Assembly (NCBI RefSeq): GCF_029227915.1
Contig: NC_079886.1
Coordinates: forward strand, 18,266,501-18,330,500
Source: Hydractinia symbiolongicarpus
Taxonomy: Eukaryota; Cnidaria; Hydrozoa; Anthoathecata; Hydractiniidae
DNA length: 64,000 nt
Reading direction: 5' to 3'
The notes under the pieces were generated by a model, which was given only the letters and a program-made list of their open reading frames with translations, was not told the DNA's origin and made no database searches. Each line of letters begins with the position of its first letter. Position 1 is the first letter of the stretch. Made by a program: the position numbers and the translations under genes. This document shows, piece after piece, positions 19,641 to 32,547 of the stretch.

Positions 19641-20772
19641 TACGTATTATTTTTCAAAAATAGAATTGCGTATTTTTAAAAATACGAAAATCCGTATTTC
19701 GTATTTTTAAAAATACATGTATTTTAGAATAAGAAATCCGCATATTTTAATACAAAATTTCCGTATTTCGTATTTTTAATACGAAAAGAGAAGTGGTTGA
19801 GGCTACTCAAAGTCGAAATGTATATATATGTCAAAATGCCAATTAATTCTTTATGGATAAATTTGCAATCCAGCAATAGGGGCAGGGCTCGTTGGCTGGA
19901 TGAACGCAGGCTTGTGAGAGACATCATCAAATTTCGCAGAACAGAAGGTTCGTTCAGTGCAAGGAGGCTAAGACGGGAGGTGGACATAGATTAGAACCTC
20001 TAGGATAGGACAGTGAGATGGTGCCTCAACAAGCTGGAATTCAATGACCTGCAAGCACGACGTAAAGCACTAATGTCTCAAAGAGATTTTTTTCCTTCAG
20101 ATAAAACAGAGTTAACCAAAAGACGTCTGGAAAAAAGGACATCAGTTACTTGGATGGAAATTCTTTGTCCACATGTTCAATTCAAATGACCAGACAAAAT
20201 ACCAATGATAGGTGGAGCGGAGAAAACAGTAAGATTTAAGCTAGACGTATATGCCTGAAGGAACAAACCACTTAAAATTGAGGGGAGAGAGGATTGTTTT
20301 TCAAAAACATTTTTGCAAACAATCAAGTATTCAGTATATAGCATTATAAATGATGAACATTTGGGTAATGTGTATAAAAAAATTTTCAGAGAAAAAATTT
20401 ATTTTAGCCGAAAAAAATTTATTTTATATTTCACGAAATGGACGGAAAAACGCGAAATATGGTTCACACAAAACATTAAACATCTCATCTTCTCAACAAA
20501 CATCAACTGAGGAAAACAACAGACCATGTTCAACAAAAAAGGTATAAACAAGATATAACCATCACAAAATATAATACAGCTGGTAACAACATGATGCACC
20601 ATTTAGGAAGAAAGAAATTAGATTGCAAATTGTCAAAGAAAAAGAGATTAGGAGAACACGCGAACATGAACAGAGAATGGCTTGGAAATAAAAAAAGATG
20701 CTGAAGTAATTAGAAACTACATATACAAAGAGTGGAGAAAATAAGTATAAAGGGTTAAAAAAAATCTGTGAC
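19500..20772 (+). repeat. Tandem direct-repeat copy A with Tc1-like HTH fragment
   Basis: From gtgcaaaattttggcataaa this block repeats at 20875-21885. It contains the end of the CGC-motif protein, an AT-rich palindromic patch of cgtatttttaaaaatacg units (19660-19790), and a Tc1-type N-terminus (WLDERRLVRDIIKFRRTEG, 19890-19993, then SQRDFF). Copy A carries about 280 extra bases (20210-20489) absent from copy B. Confidence 0.8.
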
Positions 20773-20874
20773 TAATATTTTGATTGCAAAATTTCTAACT
20801 ACAATTAAAAACAAAAAAACACAAAATACTGTTTGATAACGCATGCATGTGTTCAAAAGTACATACCGCAAGAT

Positions 20875-21885
20875 ACTTAGTGCAAAATTTTGGCATAAAG
20901 GAATACCAATTTGCAAAAAAATGTATTTAATGATAAATGCTATAGGTAATTCTCGCTATAAAGATTTAGTCAGACATTACAAATTAAATGGTTTGGTCCC
21001 GCAAAGACATGGAAATACGTATTATTTTTCAAAAATAGAATTGTGTATTTTTAAAAATACAAAATCCGTATTTCGTATTTTTAAAAATACGTGTATTTTA
21101 GAATAAGAAATCCGCATATTTTAATACAAAATTTCTTTATTTCGTATTTTTTTATACGAACAGAGAAGTGGTTGAGGCTACTCAAAGTCGAAATGTATAT
21201 ATATGTCAAAATGCCAATTAATTCTTTATGGATAAATTTGCAATCCAGCAATAGGGGCAGGGCTCGTTGGCTGGAGGTCAGGGATGAACGCAGGCTTGTG
21301 AGAGACATCATCAAATTTCGCAGAACAGAAGGTTCGTTCAGTGCAAGGAGGCTAAGACGGGAGGTGGACATAGATTAGAACCTCTCGGATAGGACAGTGA
21401 GATGGTGCCTCAACCAGCTGGGATTCATTTACCTGCAGGCACGACGTAAAGCACTAATGTCTCAAAGAGATTTTTCCTTTCAGGTAAAACAGAGTTTACC
21501 AAAAAACGTCTGGAAAAAGGACATCAGTTACTTGGATGGAAATTCTTTGTCTACATGTTTAATTCAAATGACCAGACAAAATACCAATGATCTACCATCT
21601 CATCTTCTCAACAAACATCAACTGAGGAAAACAACAGACCATGTTCAACAAAAAAGGTATAAACAAGATATAACCATCACAAAAGATCATACAACATGAT
21701 GCACCATTTAGGAAGAAAGAAACTAGATTGCAAATTGTCAAAGAAAAAGAGATTAGGAGAACACGCGAACATGAACAGAGAATGGCTTGGAAATAAAAAA
21801 AGATGCTGAAGTAATTAGAAACTACGCATACAAAGAGTAGAGAAAATAGGAATAAGGGGTTAAAAAAAATCTGTGAAAGATGCAC
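20875..21885 (+). repeat. Tandem direct-repeat copy B
   Basis: Second copy of 19500-20772, about 100 bp downstream. The Tc1-type HTH ORF (ERRLVRDIIKFRRTEGSFSA) is at 21091-21378 with one small in-frame insertion, followed by ARRKALMSQRDF at about 21440. Homology runs to aaaaaatctgtga near 21880. Confidence 0.8.
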
Positions 21886-22373
21886 TATCAGACAAAAGAA
21901 CTGGTCAAAACCAAACATACACATTAAGAATAAAGAACTAAGATAGATTTTTATGCCTCAAAAATTATTTTCATAGTAAGCGACTCTTTTTTAATTCACT
22001 TTTATGTAAAAAGGCTAAGTATGAAAATGTTAATGAAAATTTCTTTTGTATTCATAATAAAGAGTCAATAAAATCCTATTCAACTAACTTATGAAAAAGA
22101 ATCCATTGTCTACCAACATCTGAATTATGCGCTAAATTATTTGGAGAAATATTTAGTCCAACAACAGGATTGAGAAACTCTATAATCTCTATAGCAATAG
22201 GAAGAATGATTGACCATTTGAAAATATCCCCACAATATAATTGTGTCTAATATACTATATGTGCTACGACAAGTAAAAAAGTGCACAACGATTTAAATGA
22301 CTATCGCTAAAGCTTTGTTTGCTTTTTGGGAATAACAATGCTAAAATATGAACTAGTTTGTAACTAAGAAATC
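21886..22373. other. Intergenic, one short unassigned open frame
   Basis: A plus-strand frame at about 22100-22250 (LPTSELCAKLFGEIFSPTTG ...) has protein-like composition but is too short to assign. Otherwise AT-rich non-coding sequence. Confidence 0.3.
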
Positions 22374-25300
22374 CTACTGAAATGCTGTGGATAGTGTATC
22401 CTTTCTTGGGTGTGACGGAGGTTGAACACCTTTAAGAACTTGTCTAGCATATTCTGTCATGTGTAGGTTAGCACGACGAAGTGCGTTCTCCACCTTAAGT
22501 CTTTTATCATTAGCAATCTAAAAAAATATATTGTTTTGCCCAATTACTTACTGTACAGTCAAAAATATCACAAAGACAGAAGAAGTACATTCGCCTCAAG
22601 ACATAACACGAAAATTACCTGTTCCACGCTGTAGGTATTGATGGTAAAAAGAGGAGTCTGTGCTTCTTGTTCCTCATCTTCATCGACAGCGACATGAGCT
22701 TTGAAAGCCTACACAAATTTATATTTTTAACATAACACTGACGCTAAGCTGGTTTTTAGAATGGAAGTACCTTATTGCACCATTATTTAAATGATATTCA
22801 GGATACTAAAACAACATAATCCCTTTACTTTTTATTCTTGCAATAAAAAACAAGCGTAGTGAACAAGCAAATATTTTTTAAAGTAATCAGCTCCATTTTC
22901 AGTTCCATTCAAGGTATTTTACTAACCTCATGAACCTAGTATGTTATAGTATGAAATATACATAATACAATGGTTACTTTGCTGCACAAGTATTTATGAT
23001 GAGATGTTTAGCATTTCATTAACAAATAGCTATAGCTAGTAGCTAGATGTACCTGATTCCTTATTCTTTGTCAAAATTAATCATTTTTGTGATTTTATTG
23101 TGTCTGTAGATAAAATACAATGAAATCTCTCTACAGCGGACACCATCGGGACCTCAAAAATCGCTACATAGAGGTTCTTCTTTAAATTGGCTCAAATTTC
23201 TTCAAAAACCATCCCGGGGCTATTAGGGTGTGTTTATGTTTCTATCCCTCCCTGTATTGCTCTATGGAAATTATAGTGACTGGGAAACGCGTTAACCGCG
23301 GAGGTGGATACGGCCTGGAAATCCCTGCAAATTTTCGTTTTTATGGCCCTGAAAAAGCCATCAACTGGCTGAAAGATAACATACAAAAGATTTAAGAATT
23401 ATTAAATAATAATGTAAAACATTATCTTAAGTAAATATAAACAAATTCTTTACAAAAATTTGTTTTGTATGACCCATTCTTAAGTCTATCCGCTGTAGAG
23501 AGATCAGTTTCAGGGGGTAATGTCAATCGGGACCTTGAAACGATGTCCGTTATACAGAGGTGTCCGCTACATGGAGGTTTTGTTATGAGGGTTTTACCGT
23601 CGTTTCATCCGTTCCGAAGAAAAGTGTCTGTTGTAGAGAGGTGTCCGCTATAAAGGATTCACTGTATACCGTATTTCTAGAGAATGATTAAGTAATATTT
23701 AATATTTCTTTAAGCAACGAATTCTCTCCAATTTCTAAATTTGTCACTGGATCTTCCATTTTGTTGTGGCCTAAATTTTTTCTCAATTTTATTTGCCACA
23801 AGTGTGACGTACAGCATGAGCTTTAACTACTTCTTGCGTATTTTTGTTGTCATTTAAAATTATTTTTTAGCTCCATCTTCAGTTAACATTTTAGTTAATA
23901 CTGAGAAACAAAGCGGTTCGAGAAAGTTTTGTTTTTCAGCATTTATACAAAGTTTGTTTAAAATTGAACATAACAGCACAAAAAATTTTACAAAAATAAT
24001 AATACCTGTGTTGACTTAAACAATCGTTCAGGATCGTCTTCAATTTGCACCAAAACCTATAAGATAAAATTAAACATGTATGGTGCACGGGAACATTGAA
24101 CCTTTTCACTTTAGCCTAACTCTTGAAATGACAAGTTTTTAAAGTTGTTTTACAATTTATTACTGAAACATTGATTCTGTTCTGATGTCTTCGTTTATCA
24201 CTAGCCTATAAGTCCTATATAGAAATTCATTTAGATAGTCAAATAGTTGCATATAAATATATGACTGACATTTTAATGACTTTATCAATGTCCAAAAAAC
24301 TGTTTTTTAGAGATATGCTTAGTCTTTGTCCCTATTGTGTATGTCAACACCCAGCTAGTTTCGAAATGGACAGGTTGGCCCAAATTTAAAAAATTTAACC
24401 AACAGTTACCCACGTGGCAAAAGACATCAATTGTTTCAAGCCGTTTTCAAGTTATTCAACCTTAAACTTATAATTGCAAGGCAGAGTCTTCACTAAATGC
24501 AATACTCTGATTAACGCAAAAGAGTATGTTTTGTTTACGTATCACACATAACGAATGATCTTATCAGACACACTCAATTGTGCACGACGAAATAATATAT
24601 AGATTTCATTTTAGCAATTCAGATTTCTACTCCCAAGCCCCTGACTTTATGGTAACACAAGATAATTATGTAAAATGGAAAATATGCAATGGTAGTTAAC
24701 TGTACCTGATCCCGCAGGGCTTGCAATCTCTTCTCTTTTGCGATTATTCCTTGTTCTTTTTCATGTTGACGTTGTTTTTGGTGTTCTAACTTTTCGTTAA
24801 ATAATTCTTTTCTATACTGCACCCTGACAAAAAAAAAAGAAAATAGTTCTAGATAGAGGGGTAAATTTTCTCCCTTCGTTTCGTTAATTTAGAAAATTAA
24901 CTTTGTAAATGTAACAATACAATTCCAGTATTGTCGATCACTAAAATCACAAACACGAGTGGCCCGTAAGCTGGAAATGTTATGAATTTCTTTTATTATA
25001 GGTTTTAAATTATATAAGAAGAACTCTGTTGTTACCTAAGTGAACGCAACAAAATAAGGCCGCTGATGACCAAGTCAAGACTTGACCTTCCCCCACCCCA
25101 CAAACCCTGCACAATTAATTCTCACTAAAATTAACTAAATTACCCATTACGGAAATTTGAACTCCTGTAAACAACTGTATTAGGCAACCTCAAAAAAAAT
25201 ACCCACAGAAGTTTGTCCAGTGTTAGCAACAGTACTTTTATAAAGTTCCGTTAAATTACACATTGATAGAAAAGCCACTCCTCAAGTTTAAAAGAGGAGT

Positions 25301-28300
25301 AGGAGTGGACCTATGAATTATACGGTTGAGGGGGACCTAACTAGACCTAAATTTGAGGGGGTTCAAAGACCCTTCTGCATACCATATCATCAAGTAGAAT
25401 ATACTAATTTTGTTTCTCAAAATATGTACAAAGATAACTTTTAGCAAATAAATCAATTTCAGTGATTTTGAGATTTAATTTCGCAGATAGACCTTTCTAG
25501 ATTTACCACACAGACAGATTTTTGTGGATAAGAAAAATTGTAAAAAATCATGAAATTAACTTAAAATACCTTTCTAAATTATGTGCTTGCTCTATATTTT
25601 GAATTTTTTGCAGTTCCATCTTTCTTTTTTGATTCACATCTCTTAATTTTGCTGACAATCTTTCCTGGTGTTCTTTGTGAATCTTAACCTGAAAAAAAAA
25701 CATGAAACATGTGAGACTGATGGAAAAAAAATTCTTACTGGATTAGCAAAAGTAAAAAAAATGTGAGTAAGGATCGAATCCCCAGTCTAAAAGAAATTAG
25801 TGTGAATTACACAGTCATAGACGACAGGTGAAAGGGTCATCCCAGCTATTACACATAATAAATATATGGAATGCTCTACACCCAATCTTTCTAATTCACG
25901 TTTACACACAGCCAAATGCTTAAAAAAATCAAAAATGTTACCAAAACAGGCAGTCAAACAGCATGACGCAAGGTACAGTTGTAGCATGGCATAAGGAACA
26001 GAATGGTAGCTATAATTTTTATTTATAATTTTTTAAAAAAGCAACTCTGATTTTGATTTTAGCTAGAGTTTTAAAGTTTCTAAGCTTAAAATTTCAAATT
26101 TATCAAGATTTACTTTTACAATTGCTAAAAATCTTTTTACACTTAAAATACTTTTCCTAATAATCCAAAAGGCTCGCCTGCAGAAAATCGTTTGCCATTA
26201 CAATACAGTAATCTTGTTGTGTATTTTTTTATAATTTCCAATTGAAGTTTAAAATATATCTTGTATCTAATGAGCTGATGCCACATAAAAACTTGTCGTC
26301 ATTATCACAACTATTATTATTTACCTTTTGTTTATCTCTTTCCCTTCGCTCTCTTTCTTTCATTTCTCTCATTTTTCTATATTTTCTTTCTTCTTCCTCC
26401 TTTTGCGCTCGGTGTGCAACTTCCAATTTCATTTGTTCTAAGCGTACTGTTTGGTATTCAAACAACTATAACAAAAACATAAATCTGAAGTCAACACCCA
26501 CACTGAAGTTGCGGTAACAAAAGTTTGCCGAACTGACAGTTTTGATATCATTTTCCTAATAGTACATCACATTGAGCATAATGTAAGTATACCTTGGAGT
26601 GTTGGCGCGAATTTCACAGGAATAAAAAGAGATGCATAGCGTGCATGTGAGGGAGGGGGAGACATAATCCTCAGATTGTAATGGTTTCTTGTGTTATGTA
26701 TATAATTATTTTTATATCTAACGTTAAAAACAGTCAAATATAAGGGTGATTTCCTGTGACAATGCGAAAACGCCTGCTTTTTTTATGGCATACACATGTG
26801 GCTTATAGGCACCTTCCTAAAATTTTTTAGTACAAGGACTTGATCTTTGGAATTTTAGGCGGGATTCTGGTTTAAAAGTGGAAGTGATTGTAGATGGGAG
26901 TTCTGACCCCTCTGCACACTATAATGTGAAAATTTAGGGGAAACGTGTGTAGTAAATTCTTATTTACCTTTTCGTGTAAAAAATTACACACAAACTTTTG
27001 TTTGGTGTGTTCAATCATTGTCTGTGTTTTGTTGTTGTACTCTACACAAGCCTGCTGGAATAACGAGACTACATGCAAGGTAAGATCATCCTTATCTCGT
27101 TTCCATGCATTGAACAAGTCTTTCAATTGTGATTGAAATGATTTATAACTGAACCACCAATCTTCGTGATTGCTCTATATGAAAATAACATACATGTAGT
27201 TCAAAGAGACACTAAATGAACTCACTTATTCAACAACAAGTAACATAAAAGTTTAATCATAACAAAGAATAAAATAAAGAAAAAGAGGAACATGTAAAGC
27301 TGTTCCTAAAATTTCCTTCTTTTTAACCAAAATTTTTTTAATATGTTTCAAATTTTTACAAACTGAAATCATTATGACACTCTCCTTCAAGTCATAATTT
27401 CTGTTTTTATAGCTGTTTATTCAAGAATCGCCTTCAATCTCATTGTATTTATCAGGAATTGTATTTGTGTACTTAAGTTTGAGACAAACAACTACATAAA
27501 ACAGGCCACCACACTCACAAGTTGCTCTATTGTTTTGTAGGGTAGTTCCCTTTTTAGACGATCCATATACAACTTCCGTCTGTTTGACGAAACATCTTTG
27601 TATTGATTTATGATGTGTTTAAATCGTAAATGATCCAACTCATTCCAACCACCAAGGGGAGCCCTATGCAATACATACATAAACATACACACTATAATTT
27701 GCATAATTGAAAAAATTAACTTCGCAAGACTGGGATGACAACTTGAAAGAGATTTCCAATCAACCACAAAAGCAGAGCAGAAAAAGTATATAAATACTTT
27801 CGTTTGATTGGCTATTTTTTTGTTTCAGAGCAGAATATTTATCAACCAATCAGATTCCTGATATTACAATTATCCAATCCAATTCGTTCCAGTTTTAAGT
27901 GTGAATTCAGCTTTTTATAAATGATGAATCATGAATAATTTTTTTTGTAATTCTGATTACTCAGTCTGTGGGAAGACATCAGTTTGACCTCTAGAAATAG
28001 GACTACAATATGCATTTAACATTTGTTTTCTATGCTTCGAACGTGGAATATAAATGACCATTTCCAATCTGATCTTGACTGTGTTATCTATACTGCAGCA
28101 ATAATTTGCATACCTGTGAATAGCATTTTCATATTTATCCTCCAACAACTCAACATGTCCAGTATATCTTTGATCCAACCAATCAAACTCATTAAGACAC
28201 GACTCTCTTAAACTCCCATCTGGACATTTTAGTTGTAATAGATCTTCAGGAATTCCAAGTTTAATTTTAGGTAATTTTACATCAAGAGTATGCATACCAA

Positions 28301-29444
28301 TATTTTCTATAATATCATAGATTTCATCCTCAATAACCTCTTCCTCCTCTTCAAGTCGTTCTATTATCACATCTTGTTGTTTCTTAACGGACTGGATTGT
28401 CTTGTTAACCCTTTGCTCATCTTCCAAATCATGTGCACCAACTAAAAGTTGACTACGATTTTGTGCTAACCAAAGTTTTATGTCAGCCTGCAAGTCATGA
28501 ACAGGTCGCAAAGTATTTTTAGTAAACAAATGCAGTTCACATTGCATTTTGTCTTCGTAATCAATGATATCTTCGTATAGTTCTTCCAATGATGTTTTTG
28601 AGGATTGAAGGTCTTGAGAAATAGGACGTATATATTTAATATCATTTTCGATCTGTGTTTGAGTGTATTTTAACTTCTGCATTTCCTTTTCCCATACTCG
28701 TTTATGTTCTTGTATTAACTGCCGTTCCTTGTTGCTTTTGTTTTGTTTGGATAATTTCTCAACTTTACGCAAAGCTCTGTCACCAGAGGATTTTTTAATT
28801 TTTGCCAGAGCATATAATTGACTGTAATCAATTTGTTTGTAAGTCGGCTTGTGTCCACTAAGAAATCTTGTTACCAAACGTGTATCTGTAGAAAAAAATA
28901 TCAAACAATTTGATAAAAAAGTTATTTATCAAAGTTATTTATCAAAAAGTTATTTATAACTGTAATAAAAACACTCCATAAAACAGTGACTTCCCCAAAT
29001 TAAAATGTAATCTTTGCTTTTTCTTTTACCAAGGAAATATTAAAATTGTGACCCTATATTTTCATAAATTATTTGTAGCATGTCTATTAAAATAACTGTT
29101 AACAAGGGAGCAATGACAAGTGGTCTACAGTAGTTCCAGACCATAGGTTTTCTTCTGCACAGTTCCGAAACTTTTGCAAACTGACTTTATATTTCTAATT
29201 TAAGCCCTGCTTCCCAAAATTAATTATTTACAGTCATCCAAGAATAGAAGTTTTTGATAAGAAAAATCTATAACGATACAACACAGCATTTGAGAGACAG
29301 TAGTTTACAGTGAAATATATGAATGCTGTATCTTATAACTATCAGTAGTAATAGAGTAACAAAAACCAAAAAGGATGTATTACCATTCTTGCCAATTTCA
29401 GCTTTGTGTGAAGCAAGAAAAGACTTGAAATCTCTACCACTCAT
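22374..29444 (-). CDS. CCDC148: CCDC148 (coiled-coil domain-containing protein 148), ten coding exons
   Basis: Ten exons close in frame to 615 aa (the human protein is of similar length): 29444-29384, 28885-28114, 27663-27519, 27174-26968, 26465-26325, 25688-25570, 24823-24706, 24056-24006, 22708-22619 and 22517-22374, all with GT/AG. The N-terminus reads MSGRDFKSFLASHKAEIGK. Charged coiled coils span about 45-110 and 380-500. A Trp-rich block GGWNELDHLRFKHIINQY ... NHEDWWFSYKSFQSQLKDLF (about 278-350) and the C-terminus (ENALRRANLHMTEYA ... PPSHPRKDTLSTAFQ*) fit my memory of CCDC148. The family is poorly characterised; cilium or centrosome association is suspected from conservation only. A TA-flanked MITE lies in the second-to-last... 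large intron between 22708 and 24006. Identity is likely but rests on recollection; no alignment was run. Confidence 0.75.
23118..23664. mobile_element. Mariner-type MITE in a CCDC148 intron
   Basis: Left end CAATGAAATCTCTCTACAGC and right-end complement CAGTGAATCCTTTATAGCGG form imperfect TIRs that continue into GGACACC, flanked by TA at 23116-23117 and 23665-23666. Several internal repeats of the phrase gaggtgtccgct occur in the right half. It encodes no transposase. Elements with this cagtgaa-ctctctatagcggacacc terminus are widespread in invertebrates. Confidence 0.75.
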
Positions 29445-30839
29445 TTCGTTAATTCCAAAATTTGTTTTTTTGTATTAGAAATTCTTTAGAACTATAACAT
29501 ATCATTGATATACAAGAAACATACACTAATTATGCGATTGTTTTAAAAGAGAGAAACAAAATTCATAAGATTAAATAGTCTGGAGTATATATTTTTTTTA
29601 AACATTGACTAAACAAACTATAATGGGCCACCTGCAGTGAAATTGTAAAAAGTTTAAAACACTCACATGCACAGAAATACTTAGCAAAAATGAAAGATTA
29701 TATTACGGCAAAATAAAAAAGGAGAAGTAGAAACAACTGTTTAATTTTAGTGAAATACACCATGAGGCACTGGCCGCTCACTGTACACAAATTTAATTCA
29801 AACAGTCAAAATTGTATGCATAAATTATTCCTTATTGAAATCTGCAAATCTGTAAATAATGTCATTTTAACTTTAAAAGGAAATTAATTTTTTTAATTTT
29901 TCTAAAAAAGTATTTCTTTTTTTTGCAGATTGTTGTCAACATATTTCTTTGTAAATAAATATGATACTATTAGGTCAAAAAATGTAGTGTGTAGAATAAA
30001 AAGTAGAATAATGTATTCTACTTTTATTACTTTTCGCAACTTTGCTTTTAGTATCAATCTACAGATAAATAATTAAGTAGTCATATTTGTAACTATCGTC
30101 ATAATTATGTAAAATTATAAATTGATAATTAGCTGATGAAATAAAAACAGTGCATGCTAAGTACATTGTTACCATAGTGAACCAAACTTGATCACTTAAA
30201 CTACACATGATGTCATGATTTCCATTCCATTCCTAGCAGGAAAACGTCTACACAAAATTCCAGTATACTTGAAATATATGCATTTTTATGAGTTTTTTTA
30301 CCTACACATTTGCAACCTATAATGTTCGCAATCTGGAATGTGGTGCACAGGACTGGACTTATTATTAAAAAAAAACATTGTTCATGTTGTGAGAATTTTA
30401 AATCCAATCAAAAGTGTGTAAAGAAGACTGGGGCAACGCTTAATGTCAGTTTCTTTGAAATTGAAAACACAAAATAAAATTGAATGCATTCACAGAGAGA
30501 GTTGCTTCTCCTTTTCTTTTTCTTTTGTTTTATGATTTTTTGTGTGCAAAACAGTATATTAGATTTATTTAATTTTATATCAGATCTCAATTTGGAAACT
30601 TATAGCCTAGCTAATAACTCATTTGTCACTGTGTTCAGCAAGAAATGGTGATATGTTACACAAAGCTTTTTTTTGCACAAATTAACAAGAATACTGTTTT
30701 ATTAAAGGCAGAAAAGAAATATTTTTAATATATAAATGTCTGTAATATCTATTATCGAAGTACACTGCAAAAGTGATGTACACAGTATAAAACACAACAA
30801 AACACTGATGTATTATGGTCCAACCATTCTGCTGTACCC
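29445..30839. other. Intergenic region between CCDC148 and LSM5
   Basis: AT-rich, no ORF with coding character. An AATAAA signal on the minus strand at 30703-30698 lies 137 bases past the LSM5 stop and probably ends that transcript. Confidence 0.5.
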
Positions 30840-31118
30840 TCACATTTCGGGTCCTTCACCACCTGGAACTAACATTGTAATATTATTACCATTCAATAAT
30901 ATTTGATCTAACTTGGTTACCCTTCGGCCCTCTGGAGTATTCTCAAATTCTGTGACATCTTCTAAAACGACATTTACAAAGTCGTCAAAACCTAAAAAAG
31001 TTCCAACAATCTCACGATCTGTCTTCATAATAATGTGAATCTTCGATCCAATGCATTTATCAATCAACTCGAATGGTAGCAACTGGGACGGATTATTTGC
31101 AGTAGGAGCAGACGTCAT
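30840..31118 (-). CDS. LSM5: LSm5, U6 snRNA-associated Sm-like protein
   Basis: A single-exon ORF of 92 aa, the same length class as animal LSm5. It aligns end to end with the family as I know it: [20 protein letters not shown] (Sm1 start), [20 protein letters not shown] (Sm1), [11 protein letters not shown], then [20 protein letters not shown] (Sm2) and the invariant GGEGPE end. LSm5 is one subunit of the LSm2-8 ring that binds the U6 snRNA 3' end in the nucleus, and of the cytoplasmic LSm1-7 ring that promotes mRNA decay. The lack of introns contrasts with its neighbours. The intact frame and a nearby minus-strand AATAAA (30703-30698) suggest a working gene, although a retrocopy cannot be excluded without knowing whether another intron-bearing copy exists. 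Confidence 0.95.
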   Translation of the reverse strand: MTSAPTANNPSQLLPFELIDKCIGSKIHIIMKTDREIVGTFLGFDDFVNVVLEDVTEFENTPEGRRVTKLDQILLNGNNITMLVPGGEGPEM

Positions 31119-31860
31119 TGTATATAAAACAATTGTTTATCTATATATGAATAACACTAGGTACATTAACAGTCTTTTAAAAAAGAAGAAAATAATATAA
31201 TAATTGCTGTAATTTGTTCTAAAATGAGAGAAAAAAAGTTTCTTCAAAGCTAAAAATTTTATGAGTTTCCTTTTTATGAGAGAACGTCTCTACAAAACGT
31301 AAAAGACGCTGTACTTTATTCTAAAATAAAGAGAAAACATCCACACGAAGTATAAAAGTCGCCCTTATATTTTCATCCAGAATGACGAGAAAACAACCTA
31401 AGAACCTCAAATATCCCCTTAACGCTTCTACAATGACATGAACATGTCCTTACGATGTTCAAATGAAAAGATGCCCTATTTGCTTTAAAATTAGAGCAAT
31501 CGAAACAGCTATTTTAATTGCTGTAAAAAGTTCAAACGCAAACGCAGTTTTTGGAAATCTATTTTTTTCTTTATACCGCAAGTGTTGTTTTTATTCAAAA
31601 AAAATTTAAAAACGAAACCCATGTGTGGAATATTCTTTTTTTCTGTATAAATTTTGTGCTGGACTTTCTGAATGAAATTTGAAGTTTTTTTTAAGCAGCG
31701 TGGATAAAGACTTTCTTTAATTTGAAAACTAAGCATATTTTTGCCTATTTGCTTGTGATGACCTAAAAAATAAACAATAAACTTATGAAAAAGGCAGTAT
31801 AGTCATTCATACTATTTCAAACATGTAGAAACGGAAGTTAAGATTGAGAGAGTCGCTATA
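31119..31860. other. Upstream region of LSM5, no gene seen
   Basis: Contains loosely repeated units of about 65-75 bp (tttctaaaatgagagaaaa... type phrases at 31217, 31320 and 31376). No ORF of note. Confidence 0.4.
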
Positions 31861-32547
31861 CAGTACAGTCCAGATGTAAGCGTACGCGTACGCTCAACTT
31901 GCAAAAATAATTGCTTTCATTAAAAAACAATAGGATAGCGAGTTCCCTTCAAATTGCGCGAAAATAATTGCTTCGTGTTAAAAACAAAAGCATAGCAAGA
32001 AACATTGTTTAAAAACAATACTCTGCGCGAGAAAAAAATAAACGCGAAGGCCAATTTTTTTTAACAACGAAACTAATTATAGTAACGCGATTTTAATCTG
32101 ATATATTTAAAAAACACAAGCTCTTTTAAAAAACAACAAATCCAATGATCTACATATTTTAAAAAAACTAATGCTACTTTTAAAACTTTTAGTAATATTT
32201 CTTTATTGTCGAAATATATTTTTTAACATGCGAAACTTTTAAAAGTTCTTTTTATAAAACATTTGTTTAATAAAAATATTAAACAATGGCTCTTCGTGTC
32301 ACATTGATAGAGTTGATAACATTTGCAATTATGTTATTGGGAATAGTTATGTTACACTATTTAACAATAGTTACGCGCAGTTATAATAAGCTATTTTTCT
32401 TCAATAATCTCTTGTTTATTATGCGCAAGTTAATGACTTACAAGACTCACGAGATAATTAATAAGAACAAAAGACAAACAACTACCGCCTCCGAGAAAAA
32501 GGTGTGAAACTTGGGCGTACGCGTACGCTTACATCTGGACTGTACTG
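31861..32547. mobile_element. TA-flanked MITE with 33-bp perfect TIRs
   Basis: Terminal inverted repeats of 33 bp (31861-31893 and 32515-32547) start CAGTACAGTCCAGATGTAAG, and their inner part is itself a palindrome (GCGTACGCGTACGC). TA dinucleotides flank the element at 31859-31860 and 32548-32549. The 687-bp interior is very AT-rich, has partial internal repeats (aattgcttc..., atagc-ag), and encodes no transposase, so it would depend on a Tc1/mariner-type enzyme elsewhere. Confidence 0.85.
32286..32507 (+). CDS. Small single-pass membrane-protein-like ORF inside the MITE
   Basis: A 73-codon ORF starts at acaATGG, a favourable start context. A hydrophobic stretch (VTLIELITFAIMLLGIVMLH, residues about 4-26) is followed by a basic tail (RKLMTYKTHEIINKNKR). 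It lies just inside the right TIR. I do not recognise it. AT-rich DNA easily yields hydrophobic ORFs, so this may be chance. Confidence 0.25.
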   Translation: MALRVTLIELITFAIMLLGIVMLHYLTIVTRSYNKLFFFNNLLFIMRKLMTYKTHEIINKNKRQTTTASEKKV

